A stretch of DNA of 40,133 nt, taken from NCBI GenBank assembly GCA_027946555.1, contig JAPEVC010000290.1, positions 1-40,133 of the forward strand, in the 5' to 3' direction. The notes beneath the pieces are model-generated. The model searched no databases and was not told where the DNA came from. It saw nothing but the letters and a program-made list of their open reading frames with translations. Origin of the DNA: Gnomoniopsis sp. IMI 355080 (lineage: Eukaryota > Ascomycota > Sordariomycetes > Diaporthales > Gnomoniaceae). Of the stretch, positions 1 through 10,483 are shown in pieces. Each line of letters opens with the position of its first letter. The stretch's first letter is position 1. A program made the position numbers and the translations under genes.

Positions 1-56
1 CCCCTTCACCTACGCAGCCACCCGCCCGATACAGTAGACTATTCAAATAAATAACA

Positions 57-1184
57 TTACTTTGTATCCGGCAATGATTTAAGTGAAGCATATACCTGCA
101 AACCACCTTCAACACTCTGCACCAGCCCAAAGAATATTGTTATCACTAACACAAGCACAGCTACCCAGAATGTATACCACTGCACACCGTTTCGCCGGTC
201 ATGCCACCACTGCGAGATTGTCGTAGGCTGCGCCTCGTCGAACAACTGCTTCAACGTAATAAGCCGGTCACGCCAGAAACGGAACCCCCTAAGCTGTCGA
301 CCGTCTGTTGTCAACCGGCCACATTGAATAGCTCTCATGTCCAGGTTAGGGACTAAGACACTCTGTTTTACAAACCACCTCCGCGTCTCCTTATAAGTCG
401 ACGGGAAAAGAAGGGCGAGTGTTTGCAGTGTTTCGGTAGCTAAGCCAGTTGGGAGGAGACTTTCGGTGCTATCTTCTATATCAAATTTTCTGGCTTTCGC
501 TCAAGTTTGAATACTATCTTACCTTTGACTTTGATACTGTAGGAATGAAGCGTGGTGGAAGATGTGGATTTTCTTGTCGTCGTCGGTTAGTCGCAGATGA
601 TCAACGAGGTTATCAGTCCATACGATTTCGACTCCAGCTATCCGGCTCAGATTCGGCGCGATAAAGTTTTTCTCAAGCTTCAGTCCCTCATATGATAAAA
701 CAGCGCAGTCGTCAAAGTAGTCTACCAGGTGTTGTCGCAGGGGCCCGGCTGTCCAAGGTACTTCCGTTCCCCCTGAAAGCCCAAACGAAAGGCTGCCAAA
801 GTCAATCATGAGAAGGAGGCTTGCTGCGAGGTTGATGGAATTGTCGATTAGGTCATTCTCGTTCTCATGGGCCCTCGTCAGCTTGGATCGCAGACTCTGT
901 TGGATGTCCTCCCTTGGGGCTCCAGCCTTGAGCTGGCTGACGACGTTGGCGACGTCCTGGTGGGTCCGCAAGGCAATGTATCGCCCTCCTTCGTGCAGTG
1001 CATGGACGCATTTTTGATGGTAATATGAATAGAATGGGCCGAGATCTTTCTCTGCTCTATTAAGAAGGTACCGGCAGTTGGACGTGCCCCAGAGATTCGT
1101 TGTTAACTGTATCTGAATAGCAGAATCGATTGTCAGAAGGCTCGTGTCTAGGACCGATGTGTGGTGAGCGCCGTTTTGGGCCAT
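57..1184 (-). CDS. Conserved fungal membrane protein of unknown function, C-terminal TM segment
   Basis: Two exons: 1184..523 and 468..57, about 357 residues. The ATG at 1184 is the first methionine codon of the open frame that lies downstream of its in-frame leader. The frame is open through to a GTAAGA donor at 522/521. The 3' exon holds the segment ending in a motif WWHDRRNGVQWYTFWVAVLV followed by a hydrophobic helix (about residues 315-335) and a short polar tail, so the protein looks C-terminally anchored with its bulk in the cytosol. I recognise this tail as typical of a family of uncharacterised Pezizomycotina proteins; no enzymatic motif is visible. The intron boundary is uncertain: the 54-nt intron (522..469) is preferred on length, but acceptors giving 33 or 45 nt would also keep frame and would add a few acidic residues. 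It is transcribed divergently from the protease/PNGase fusion gene, with about 255 bp between the two starts. Confidence 0.72.
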
Positions 1185-1439
1185 GCTGCTCGAAAAAAGT
1201 CGTTTACTAATGTTAGAATCGCGGAGAAAGTAAAAAGGTACGAAATCTAATGTTGTTTTCAGTGGGAGGCGAGCAGCAGGCAGCGAACTGTGTTTCAAAG
1301 TCCCACAGCCCCCGGGAGATTCGTACACATCAGCGCTACTGCAAGCCGTGCATGTGATGGGGCTCTGCAGATATTAACCCATTCTGATTTTTGAGGGACT
1401 CACTTCTTGTGTGACGTGTCATCATCCGTGCTTGCCCAG

Positions 1440-4149
1440 ATGTTTCCAACAATGCACTCATCTCCAACAATGACAACGACCCAGACGCAGCCCGCGCCAG
1501 TGAGCACTCGAAAATGGGGCGTAGAGTCGCTGTTAAAGAAAGTGCAGGAAGTGGTCGCACCAAGAACACCAACGAGGTGGTCAAACCCGGAACTGTCTGT
1601 CGGTCGACTCATCACAAAAGCGGGGGGAAAGCACATCTGGGAGGCAACCGGTGAGGCTTACGATGTCTTCAAGCTCCTTGCGCCCGCTATCAAGGCTTGC
1701 ATCGAGACCTCAGTCGAGCCCATAGCCTGCTGGGTTAGTTGGTCTATTTACATGATCGGGCAGACTGCAACATCTTCGAGTCCCACAATACTCTTCTGCA
1801 GCGAGTTGTCTGAGCATCGCAAGGAAGTCAGGAACACGATAAAAGAAAGCGGACTGCTGGATCCATACCCAGGCATCAAGACAGGACACATGAATCGAGC
1901 TCCAGCCTTCCGAGAGCTGATCCCTCTGTATGGTTGGGCCGGGATCGAACCACAGACGGGAGATATCCCCGAAATGGCGACGCCACGGATATTTGCAACG
2001 CCCTCTATTCGGGCATCTGGCATGCAGTTGCTTATCTCCACTGATACTGGAGTTGATGCAAGGCAAACAACCGTGGGAGGGGTGATTTTTCTGGGCGACA
2101 AGTACTACTACACCACCGCCGCACATGCTTTCCAGTTGGCAATGGCAAAGCCGGAGCACGAGACCACAGATAACCTGGAGTCCGAGAGTAGCTCCGACAC
2201 CGACGTTGATTCTTTAAGCCTTGATGGAGACTTCGACGACGATTACTCGGTATTCTCTGGGCCTGAGGTTGCAGTCGAAAGTGTTGCGGCACTGGAATAC
2301 ATTAATGGTAAGAACCCCACGCACGAGAGGCAAAGCCTCCATCATGCAACTTTGGCAGCTGAATATTGGTAGCATGCAAGACAGTTTCTGCTACAGTACC
2401 GGTAGAAAATATGTACCCACCACAACATCGACCACACACTTTGCAGGTCGGCGACCTGTACCTTACATCGTTGGACAATGGAGCCAGAGCCGGACTAGAT
2501 TACGCCTTGATCGAAGTCAAAGAGCCCTCACACAGAATCGAGAATACCTATCAGTCTGATCTTTCCGATGCATCTCGCACTGTTGTGACGTCCATTTTGG
2601 AATCCGACGACCAAGACTCAAATGTCCTCGCTATCACATCTTCGGGAACAATCTCCGGGACATCTTTCGCAGCACCGCACTACGTTCGCTCGCCCAACGA
2701 TCAACTCTTCTCCGAGATGTTGGTCGTCAAATTCGATAAGGAGCTCAAACAAGGAGACTGTGGGTCTTGGGTCATCGGGACGCTGTCTGGGCAACTGCAT
2801 GGTCAAGTTGTCGCAGGATCCCCGAGGGATGGCATGGTGCTGCTGGTTCCATTCCGGGACATCTTCAAGGACCTTACCCAGAGAACAGGCCTGTTTCCCA
2901 CGCTACCTGTTATTTCTAAGCAGAGCGTCGATAACCAACGCCAGTCTGCAGAGTCGACTCAGTCGACCAAGACAGATAAAATCTTACCGCCAACTGATGA
3001 CTATCAGCTCCCTCCAAGCTACGCAGCCGAATCTTCAAAGTCGAAAAGATTCCACGACTTGCTATTCACACTCTCTCAAACAACTTTCAAGTGGGAGGAC
3101 CCGGAACTTCTGCGCGAGGCGTTCTTGATTATCCCATTGGATCGAATTTATAAGGAGGTAGACAAGGAAGTCGCCATACAAAAGGCACAGAGCGCAAGCC
3201 ATGACGAAGACCAAAAATCCATGAAAGGGTATTACGAGGATTGCGTGGTTCGCGCCCTATTGCTCTGGTTCAAGCGATCGTTCTTCACGTGGGTAGACAA
3301 CCCGCCGTGCAATGTCTGTAAGAATCCGACAATGGCCCGGGGAAAAACCTCACCTACGGCTGAAGAGGCGGCTGGAGGAGCCCTCAATGTAGAGCTCTAC
3401 CAGTGTTCAACGGTTACGTGTGGAGCTTACGAGAGATTTCCGCGATATTCTGATGTGCGACAGCTTCTTCAGACCAGGCGTGGACGGGTTGGTGAATGGG
3501 CGAACTGCTTTGGCCTTTTGTGCAGAGCGCTTGGGATGAGGACACGTTGGGTCTGGAGCGCTGAGGACCACGTTTGGATAGAAGTATGGTCAAATCACAG
3601 CAAACGTTGGGTTCACGTGGATTCCGTAGAGGAATCATGGGACAACCCCATGGTATATACCGAAGGTGAGTAAACGACTATGATTTAAAGTGTCCAATTA
3701 GCATCGATCTAGAAGTAAGTAATACTAACATCGAATCAGGCTGGGGCAAGAAAATGAGTTACTGCATCGCTTTCTCTACCGATGGTGCCACGGACGTCAC
3801 GCGCCGATACGTTGGTCAAGCAAAGTACGCTTTACCACGAGACCGTTGCTCGGAGGAAGCCCTTCTGCAAATCATCACGGACATCAGAAGCCAGAATCGG
3901 GCGAACATGATCAGGGAGGAGAGAGTTAAGCTCGAGTTGGAGGACATTGATGAGGACAAGGAGCTCGAGAAAGTATATTGGTCGAGATGGAAGGCGCTGG
4001 CTCTAAGTGGATCGGACCGAGACTTAGGGGTCACTATCATAACCGACGATCAGCTGAGCCCGCAGAACAGCGTACCCGACCGTCAACTCTTCATCACCAA
4101 CACCAACAGCAACAACAAACAGGCCACCGCCGATACAATTTCTTATTAA
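1440..4149 (+). CDS. Trypsin-like (Cys nucleophile) / PNG1-type transglutaminase-core fusion protein
   Basis: Three exons: 1440..2307, 2397..3665 and 3740..4149, 848 residues. Introns of 89 and 74 nt have GTAAGA/GTGAGT donors; the second has a perfect TACTAAC branch site. Residues 1-110 are unassigned. About 115-460 is a chymotrypsin/trypsin-like domain of the kind seen in fungal accessory proteins: TTAAHAF (H229), LDYALI (D324) and GDCGSW (C411, where Ser is usual), with an acidic, low-complexity insert (about 245-275) between His and Asp. About 500-790 is a peptide:N-glycanase/PNG1 core: zinc-type cysteine pairs (594/597 and 626/631), RFPRY, GRVGEWANCF, EDHVWIEV (H681), WVHVDS (D698), GWGKKMSYCIAF and DVTRRY. 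The catalytic Cys of GRCGEW is Val654, so glycanase activity is unlikely. Both domains sit in one uninterrupted exon (2397-3665), so the fusion does not depend on a splice guess. ATGs at 1452 and 1470 are alternative starts. Confidence 0.87.
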
Positions 4150-4171
4150 ACATATACATATACATATACAG
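4149..4171 (+). repeat. Short hexanucleotide repeat in 3' flank
   Basis: Three copies of a CATATA/TATACA unit directly after the stop codon of the protease/PNGase fusion gene. It is too short to be more than a microsatellite in the 3' untranslated region. Confidence 0.6.
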
Positions 4172-4346
4172 TCATGTAACTAGGCGTCCTATTTCTCATA
4201 CTGTTTTCTATATAGATTAGCTATCCCCAGACATCGGAACACGGACAAGAAGTCCTGTTCAAGACATCTAAGTCAAATAAATATCACACTCATTCAACAT
4301 TTTCGACCGCCTCACACGCACGCCCTGTTTCACGGGCAATGGAGCG

Positions 4347-5121
4347 ATGAGGATCGAAAGGGCCAAAAGAGACGCCGCCTCCCCCGCCAAGATCCCTGAA
4401 GACCCTGAAATGACGGTAAGACGGAGCGCCCCCCCCCCTGGCACTCAAAGTTCCTCTCCACGTCGTCCCGGTTAGTAAGACTGACAAGGCTGCAGCTAAA
4501 TCAGGGCCTCGCCAAGTACAAGTTTGTTTAATTCTACGTCGCAACTAACGAGGGCGCGAGGCGGATCCGGGTCGTCGAGGACAGTGGCGCGGCGAACAAC
4601 TTGATTTCCATAGGACAAATCAAACGTTTTGGCTTCAGCACCTCCAAGGGACGTATCATCACCGGGGTCACGCTTACCGGCGAGGAATACTCATCGGAAC
4701 AGTACGTCGACATCTCGTGCATAGGCAAGAGCTCGTACGAGAGTATAAACCGCTTCTACGTCGCGCCCGAAACGACACCCATCGACATGCTGGTTGGCAA
4801 CGACTTCATAAGGGAGCATGCTGTGGTCTTGATGGGGCGGGAACCGACACCTCAACTACCGACTGTGCAGTCGAGGGTCACAATAGGTGAATTTGCCCAT
4901 TTTCGTACGAGAATTTTTATTCACTAGAAAGAGTTATATCAGATATTTCCAAGCCAGATGAAGCGATAATGGAGGATCTCGCGAGCTTGTTGGAAGATAG
5001 CGTGCGTGCGGTGCCATCGATATCAGCCTCGATATCCCAAATCAAGACACGGCAGTCTGCCAACTCGTGGGAACAGCCGACAGTGGTACCGAGCACGCTT
5101 CGTAAGAAGTCTTCTAAGTAA
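4347..5121 (+). CDS. Small retropepsin-like aspartyl protease-fold protein
   Basis: Proposed exons: 4347..4415, 4553..4886 and 4943..5121, 193 residues. The core exon carries VVEDSGAANNLIS (the D-S-G-A active-site loop), a beta-rich middle and IDMLVGNDFI, the hydrophobic-hydrophobic-G pattern expected near the end of a retropepsin monomer. A GTGAAT donor (4887) and a TATATCAG acceptor (4942) join it in phase to an acidic/Ser-rich tail that reads to a stop. The first exon and its 137-nt intron are weak: the acceptor at 4552 lies only 3 nt after the CTAAC branch-like site, so the true 5' end may differ or be lost. In fungi this fold occurs both in LTR retroelement Gag-Pol and in domesticated cellular proteins; I see no reverse transcriptase, integrase or LTRs nearby, which favours a stand-alone gene or an orphan fragment. 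Confidence 0.45.
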
Positions 5122-5770
5122 CGGGAGCCTTGGCCTGAATCTTCAAAAGGTAGGAATGAACGCAAACGAATGGCGCCATAGTTCCCAGATGAGCTCTGAT
5201 ACCTTATTGTATTTGGGGCAAGAGGTAGTGTAGTTTCAATCTGACTGCCTTCACAATCAGGCTTACGAGTATTGCTCCAAAACGGTATCATGACGACTTT
5301 GTCTTCCCCCCGAGCTGCCACTCAATCACACCGGCCCGGATGGGGAAGGTAACCCGAAGTGCGGGTTTAGGGCAGTGAGTGTGCTTCTGATACTAGCTGC
5401 AGGGGGCTGCACAGTGGCTTAAAAGCTGCCACTTTCGACCAAGGCTCCAAGAAGACTCGGATCCCTCTGGTTAACGGCATTCCAAGTACGGCGTGATTAG
5501 ATGGTTACGGCTTTTACTATTGCCGGCTTGCCGTCGAGGAGCCAAACCCGGTTCTCACACCCTCTTGAGGTTAGATGTGGCAGTGAGGTTTCACTGGCAG
5601 CTGATAGAGGGGCGCAAGTCTAGTCACAGCTGACATATGAGGGTGCTGGATTAGTTCACAGGTACTAGTGAGGCTCTGAGCTCAGAAAGCGGACCGAAGG
5701 ATGGGTAGTACCAGATCCCCCGCGCCGGCTTGCCATTTACACTTCCATCTGACCCTGATCATCCCGATTC

Positions 5771-6001
5771 GTGCTGCATATAGAGTTTGTGAGGATGATG
5801 AGTTTCACAGAGACAGCGCTTGCAGAATTCCAGCAAATCGACAATAAGCAGAAGAGAGAGACTATATTGGCTTGGATGAGTGCCAACATTCTGGTCAACA
5901 ACCAGCACGAAACGTACATTGAAAGCAAGAAGGCCTGGGGTATAATTATTGTAATAACTAGCTTCTTAACAACCTCCTCCAGTCCTCAACATATCAGCTA
6001 A
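5771..6001 (+). pseudogene. Possible degenerate fragment of an NLR (NACHT-type) protein
   Basis: An open frame of about 76 codons begins without a convincing start; its first ATGs are at 5795 and 5798. It contains KRETILAWMSANILVNNQ. In fungal NLR-like proteins the linker before the P-loop domain commonly reads as (R)xxILxWLSxxDxxxxQ followed by R/K-x-x-G-T-G-x-W; here the ILxWxS and Q elements remain, while the G-T-G-x-W is replaced by KAWGIII. There is no Walker A motif downstream and the sequence runs straight into an AT-rich island. I read it as a relic; the match is short and could be chance. Confidence 0.25.
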
Positions 6002-6270
6002 AAATGTTCGAGCAACGCTCCTAAATTAAAGGGAATAATATAAAGAATAACAACTAAAACATAGCTTATTTTCTAGTTACGAATTAGTGGATCATAATTA
6101 GAGCAGAAAGCCACCTACATAGGTTATTAAAAATATATAGGAGGGCGGAATCTAGATACTTCCACCTAATGACCACATTATCGAGAGGCCTTATATAGGA
6201 GGGTTAAATATAATATTATATATATAGGTTCAGGGGCTTTTATATATCTTGCGAATTAGGAGTTATTAAA
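5990..6270. other. AT-rich island, RIP-like
   Basis: Conspicuously AT-rich compared with the flanking genes, with TATATATA runs, frequent stops in all frames and no coding potential. In Pezizomycotina such islands commonly come from repeat-induced point mutation of transposon copies. No transposon motif can be read here, so the origin is an inference. Confidence 0.4.
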
Positions 6271-6528
6271 TTCTCTCCAGATAAACCTCTCCGAAAGGGC
6301 AATCTTTAGCGGCATTCCCTTTTATAAATTTACATCAGCTCGGCGCAGCCGAATTCTTCGCGGTTGCTGCCTTGAGTATCGAAAAGAAAAAATAAGAGCG
6401 CTAAGGGCAAACGACGCAAAACAAAAAAGGACCAAACTTCTGACCCCCTTGACTCGATCGATCGTGTATGTGTTTGGTTTCGAGCTCCTGCAATTGTCCA
6501 AAGTATTTTCATCCCATCTTCACTCCCA

Positions 6529-7769
6529 TCACCATTTCTCTCCTCCCCCCAACTTCAAAGGCAAATGCAGCATATACAGGCCCTCCGACGTCGGCAACGG
6601 CAACCTTCCCGAGCGAATATTGATTTGCAAAGAATGATGTACCAGCCTCGGAGGCCCCAACTTCCCGTCTCGCTCGTTCCGCATAGCGACGAACTCCTGC
6701 TCCGAGATGCCGTCTCTAAGATGCTTATTCTGCATCTTATGCTCTTTCACCGTCATGAACGGCATGGGCTTTCTGTTCCCCTGCCCCGGTGGGGGATAGT
6801 CGTGGCCCGTCCAGATCTTGACGTGCTCCGGCAGACTGAGGAGCTTGCGCCCGGATTTATATAGTGCAGCTGCGTCGCCGCCGGGGAAGTCGCACCGTGC
6901 GGTGCCAATGTCTGCGTGGAAGAGGGAGTCGCCGCAGAAGACGTTATCTGGCCATGAAAAGAAAATTTAGCAAATCAATTATTTTCATGTCTGAAAACAA
7001 TAAGAGGAACGAGGCGAGTCTCACCTTCAATCATATAGCCCAGGTGGTCCGGAGTGTGGCCCGGGAGGTATATTGCCCGGGCGCTCAACGACCCGATCCC
7101 AAACACCTCATCGTCGTTCAAGAGCCGCTCAAACACCCCTTCCACCTCCTCCAAAGGAACACCATACTTCTTGCTATATAGCTCCTGCATACTAACAATA
7201 CGCTTGCCGATAGCGATCGGCGGCTTGTACTCCTGTGTCTGCGACAGGCGACGTTGGAGATATGCGGCCGCCGTGAGATGGTCCGCATGAGCATGTGTCT
7301 CAAGGATCCAGTCCACCTTGTAGCCTTTGTCCTTGACGAGGGACAGCAACGTGTCTGCGCTCCCGGTGTTTAGGCCTTGGGTGGCGAGGTCGAAATCCAG
7401 CACCGGGTCGATGATGGCTGCGCGGAGGGTCGTTGGGTCCGCTACTATGTATTGCCAGGTGCCGGTCTTGCTCTCGAAGATGTCGTGGATGGTGGGTTGG
7501 TTGGTGGGCATGGTGGGTATTGCAGTGGCGTATAGAGCTCGGTTTGAGTTGGTGAATAGGGTGCCTGCTGGAGGCCGAGGATAATTTGTGCGGGAAATCT
7601 TTGCCGTTTGAAACGGCCGACTCTGCTTCACTGGACGCGTTGGAGTTTGGCAAGAAGTTGCTGTTGATGCCGTACCAATTTGGAACAGAGGGCGAAGTTG
7701 ATGGCTGACAGTGCGGAGAGTGTGACGAGGGAGGATCAGGAAAGCTAGCCTTGCGCGAGGCGAGTACAT
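6529..7769 (-). CDS. Metallo-beta-lactamase-fold hydrolase, persulfide-dioxygenase (ETHE1/Blh)-like, mitochondrial-type leader
   Basis: Two exons: 7769..7025 and 6947..6529, with a 77-nt intron (GTGAGA donor); 387 residues. Metal-binding motifs are in order: THAHADH (H159, H161, D163, H164), GHTPDH (H238) and, straight after the splice, CGDSLFHADIGT (D255), then WTGHDY. The C-terminal LQINIRSGRLP is familiar from fungal members. The single-metal pattern and the HADIGTAR region fit the persulfide dioxygenase-like branch, which oxidises glutathione persulfide in sulfide/thiol catabolism, rather than glyoxalase II; the substrate is inferred. The first about 86 residues are Arg-, Ser- and Thr-rich with almost no acidic residues, as in a mitochondrial presequence. 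A second ATG at 7511 starts exactly at the conserved domain and would give a 301-residue cytosolic form. Confidence 0.85.
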
Positions 7770-8986
7770 GAAAGTGAGACTGTCTGCTGCTGCTGCTGCT
7801 CAAGCTGACGAGATAGACCAGATGCATCGTAGGTTGTCTTCGCAATATAAATAATCATAACAAGGTGTTTGTCGGGAATCTCAGGACTGCTTGGCTTTTG
7901 AGTGCCGCTCCGTCCAGTCGGCGACCACATGGCGACCACACCTAATTCACTCGGCGACCTAAAGTCTAACTTGCTCATCAACAGCATAAACAAAGGCTGT
8001 CACAATCCGATAGCCGGGAATATTTGCCGCTCTGCCTGGATCAATCCCAAGTTTCTCGTTGTATCAGAGCATGGATTTTTCCAGGGCGGATCTGTCGTCA
8101 CTGCGGTTCTGCCGGCGCACGGTCACATCGTTAGACTTGAAGGTGATGGTGAAGACGGCGACCGATAGCAAAGGCGGTCGAACCAATGTCTTCTCCGTCC
8201 GAGAGCCGAGAGCCGCGCCGCAGAGGAAATGCTGAAGGAATAATATTTGAAAGGAGGATATGATCTTATAGCTCTGAAATGGCCATCCATGGGACCGGCG
8301 AGGCATGGTTGCTCCCATACAATCCTTTGCGTCATTATTGGAAGGCTTGAAGATGCAGACAAAGTCCAGGAGGATCAGGACAAATGTGATTTGCGGGCAT
8401 AAGTGCTAAGTCTGCTTTACATAGCTGGAAACGGATTGGTCTGGGCGACTATTTGGACTACAGAGATGGAAATATACAATGGCAAGGAACGCTGTATGTG
8501 TAGTGTATTTTCAACCCTTTCTGCCAGTCTGCTTCTTCTTATATAATGACTAAATCCGGCAAGTTTGTGATTTCAATGCAGCAGGACACCCACAGACGAA
8601 CGCGAGAGGTCCAATACCCACTGAAATTCCAGCCGATTCAATATATACCTACCTCTCACACTAAGTTCCTCCCCCTTGAGAGAAACACAACGCTAACGCT
8701 ACACCCAAACCAAAACCTGTGTCCAATCTACCACCCAATCCCATTTCCCATTCATCACCTCCTTAAAATTTTCCTCAACTGCCCCGTCCTACCCCCATCC
8801 TGCCGCTGCTGCTGCGAGTTATAAGTTTTACCACTACTTCCGAATTATCTCCCAGTGTATTAAAGTCATTATTTCGTGGCGTGGAAACTCGTGAAGGGTC
8901 GCAGTGCAATGCGCCGCGTGGGGGCCATCGATTGTGTACGTTCCGTTGTAATAATCTCGGTAAAGCATCCTGCGCAGCGAGTCCAG
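7770..8986. other. Intergenic, no gene recognised
   Basis: Only short overlapping frames without family features. It includes the promoter side of the metallo-beta-lactamase gene. A CTG-type trinucleotide run lies at about 7782-7800, and a C-rich, T-rich segment at about 8640-8820. Confidence 0.55.
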
Positions 8987-9065
8987 TCAGTACAAGCGGT
9001 GAAGATGCCAGATTCTCACGGGGTACTTGTGCTCGCCGTAGCCCCGTTCGTCTGGACACGTGCTC

Positions 9066-9260
9066 TCAGGATTTTTTACCCTGGCTTCTGATGTCCTCCA
9101 CACTCCTGGACGCGTTATACCATGTAAGGCCAACTTCATGACTTGGTTTTTGTCTGTAGAATGGCGTTTCCGGGTCGCTATCATCGATCCTGGATGTTGC
9201 ATTGGGGGTGTACACTTCGGGCGCAAATCCCACTCCCTTGACGTAGGACAAAACCTCCAA
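9066..9260 (-). other. Orphan exon-like segment, unrecognised protein
   Basis: On minus, a frame through about 9260-9080 reads like real protein: SYVKGVGFAPEVYTPN, DDSDPETPFYRQKP and HEVGLTWYNASRSVEDIRSQ. It stops being plausible at a good donor (CAG-G/GTAAAA, near 9079). A CTGAC branch site and a GCGCAG acceptor about 110 nt further on could add a short basic C-terminus ending near 8880. Upstream, AG acceptors occur just before the segment, but I could not find a preceding exon with a start codon. It may be the 3' part of an unrecognised gene or a gene fragment. I do not recognise the family. Confidence 0.25.
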
Positions 9261-9352
9261 AGGAACTTGCAGAATCGTATGTCAGCTGCAAAGGACACGA
9301 TACGATGGCATGGACGCAATTTTGCCATAATTTGGAACAGAAACAGAATCAC

Positions 9353-10483
9353 ATATTTTGGTCACGAGATAATCCCGTTAAACGCCGAGACTGGTCAACT
9401 GATGTAGAACGATACGAAGGAGATGAGGACCATTTCGGCGCCCATCAAAACCCAAGAGACAAGTGACTTGCTGTGGGTCAGCTTCCCTTTCCGTGAAAGC
9501 AGATAGCCGCCATTCTCGTCAAGTTTCTCAATTCACTTGCTTAAGGAAGCTGACTTTTTCGTGCCTGTCGATAGGGCCAACATCTTCAATAGTCAGTATA
9601 TTATTAGACGCAGACTTTCTCGAAAATAGGTGCTTTTCCTCATCAGAACCCATGATGCACAACGTTATCTCTTTCAGTATACCTAGGTAGGTAAGGCGAA
9701 TTGTATTAAGCGGGCCTACGTCGGGGGGAATGTGGTCAACAGTAGAAACAGCTGGTGAAGAAGAATGAGAAGAAAGGGAACGTTGTAAAAGTGGGAGGGC
9801 CGTACAGAAGGAAACTCAAGGAAGGGTTCAATAGCCTCAAACTCAACCCCCCCCCCCCATCTCATAAGCTGAGCTTATAGTAATTTCGAACTTCTTGTGT
9901 TTACCATATGTAATTATATACTATAAGTCTATAACCCCCTCAGAATTATGCTTTACGGTACTTCGGAAGCCCGTTTCTCATACGACAATCGAGATTACTG
10001 TGGTCATATAGGTAAATACGTTCACTCTTCAGACATGCCACTAGTCTCTACGTCCCTACGGTCTTAGCTCTATAATAAACAGAGGGGATTCAGTGCAAGT
10101 CTGAAAACCATCCTTCACCATCCTTTCATGTCTCTTTATCCGTTACAATGGATATTAGAAATCCCCATGCTTCTTGCTTTCTATTTTCGGGTCCTTGAGG
10201 AGGTTATTAGTGTGGAGCTTTCGAATAAGTTTTCTTTAATCCATTGATCTCGCATTTCTCTTTTGGTCTCATGCAAAACTCGACAAACCGATGCATCTGT
10301 CATACCATCGTTTTGTACCCGTTAGTAGGTCAGTCTTGCTATATCAATATTTTCTGCATTATTAACGTCCTATAGCGTCCCGATAACATGCCGGCATCCT
10401 GCTAACTGGAATCCACCGATCTATATATATTTATCAAGAGTATCGTTTTAATTTCAATACTAGTATTGTTGTTTCTATAAGAT
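9353..10483. other. Intergenic, no gene recognised
   Basis: No supported gene. It contains a C-run (about 9848-9860), a 16-bp TACCTAGGTAGGTAAG element at 9680-9695 that recurs upstream of the first BBE-like oxidase (12331-12346), and mildly AT-rich sequence before the 3' end of that oxidase gene. Confidence 0.55.

Larger units (their letters stand above)
5122..6528. other. Gene-free stretch with possible NLR relic and AT-rich island
   Basis: No intact gene. Positions 5122-5735 show only short, family-less frames. A possible NLR remnant lies at 5771-6001 (separate entry). From about 5990 to 6260 the sequence turns strongly AT-rich with TATATA runs and a near-repeat of TATAGGAGGG (about 6138 and 6197). 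The remainder up to 6528 is the 3' flank of the metallo-beta-lactamase gene on minus. Confidence 0.6.

Noticed and set aside
490..522. A 33-nt intron in the first gene
   Set aside because: It keeps frame but is shorter than usual for fungal introns; a 54-nt alternative with the same donor was preferred. It remains open.
1941..1951. A perfect tRNA B-box-like word (GGTTCGATCCC) on minus
   Set aside because: It lies inside the coding exon of the fusion gene; the flanks do not form a T-stem and there is no acceptor or anticodon arm.
4917..5321. Minus-strand open frame of 134 codons
   Set aside because: It overlaps the last exon of the retropepsin-like gene in antisense and has no family feature.
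7300..7845. Minus-strand frame of 181 codons
   Set aside because: A shadow of the metallo-beta-lactamase first exon in another frame; Ser/His/Pro-rich with no motif.
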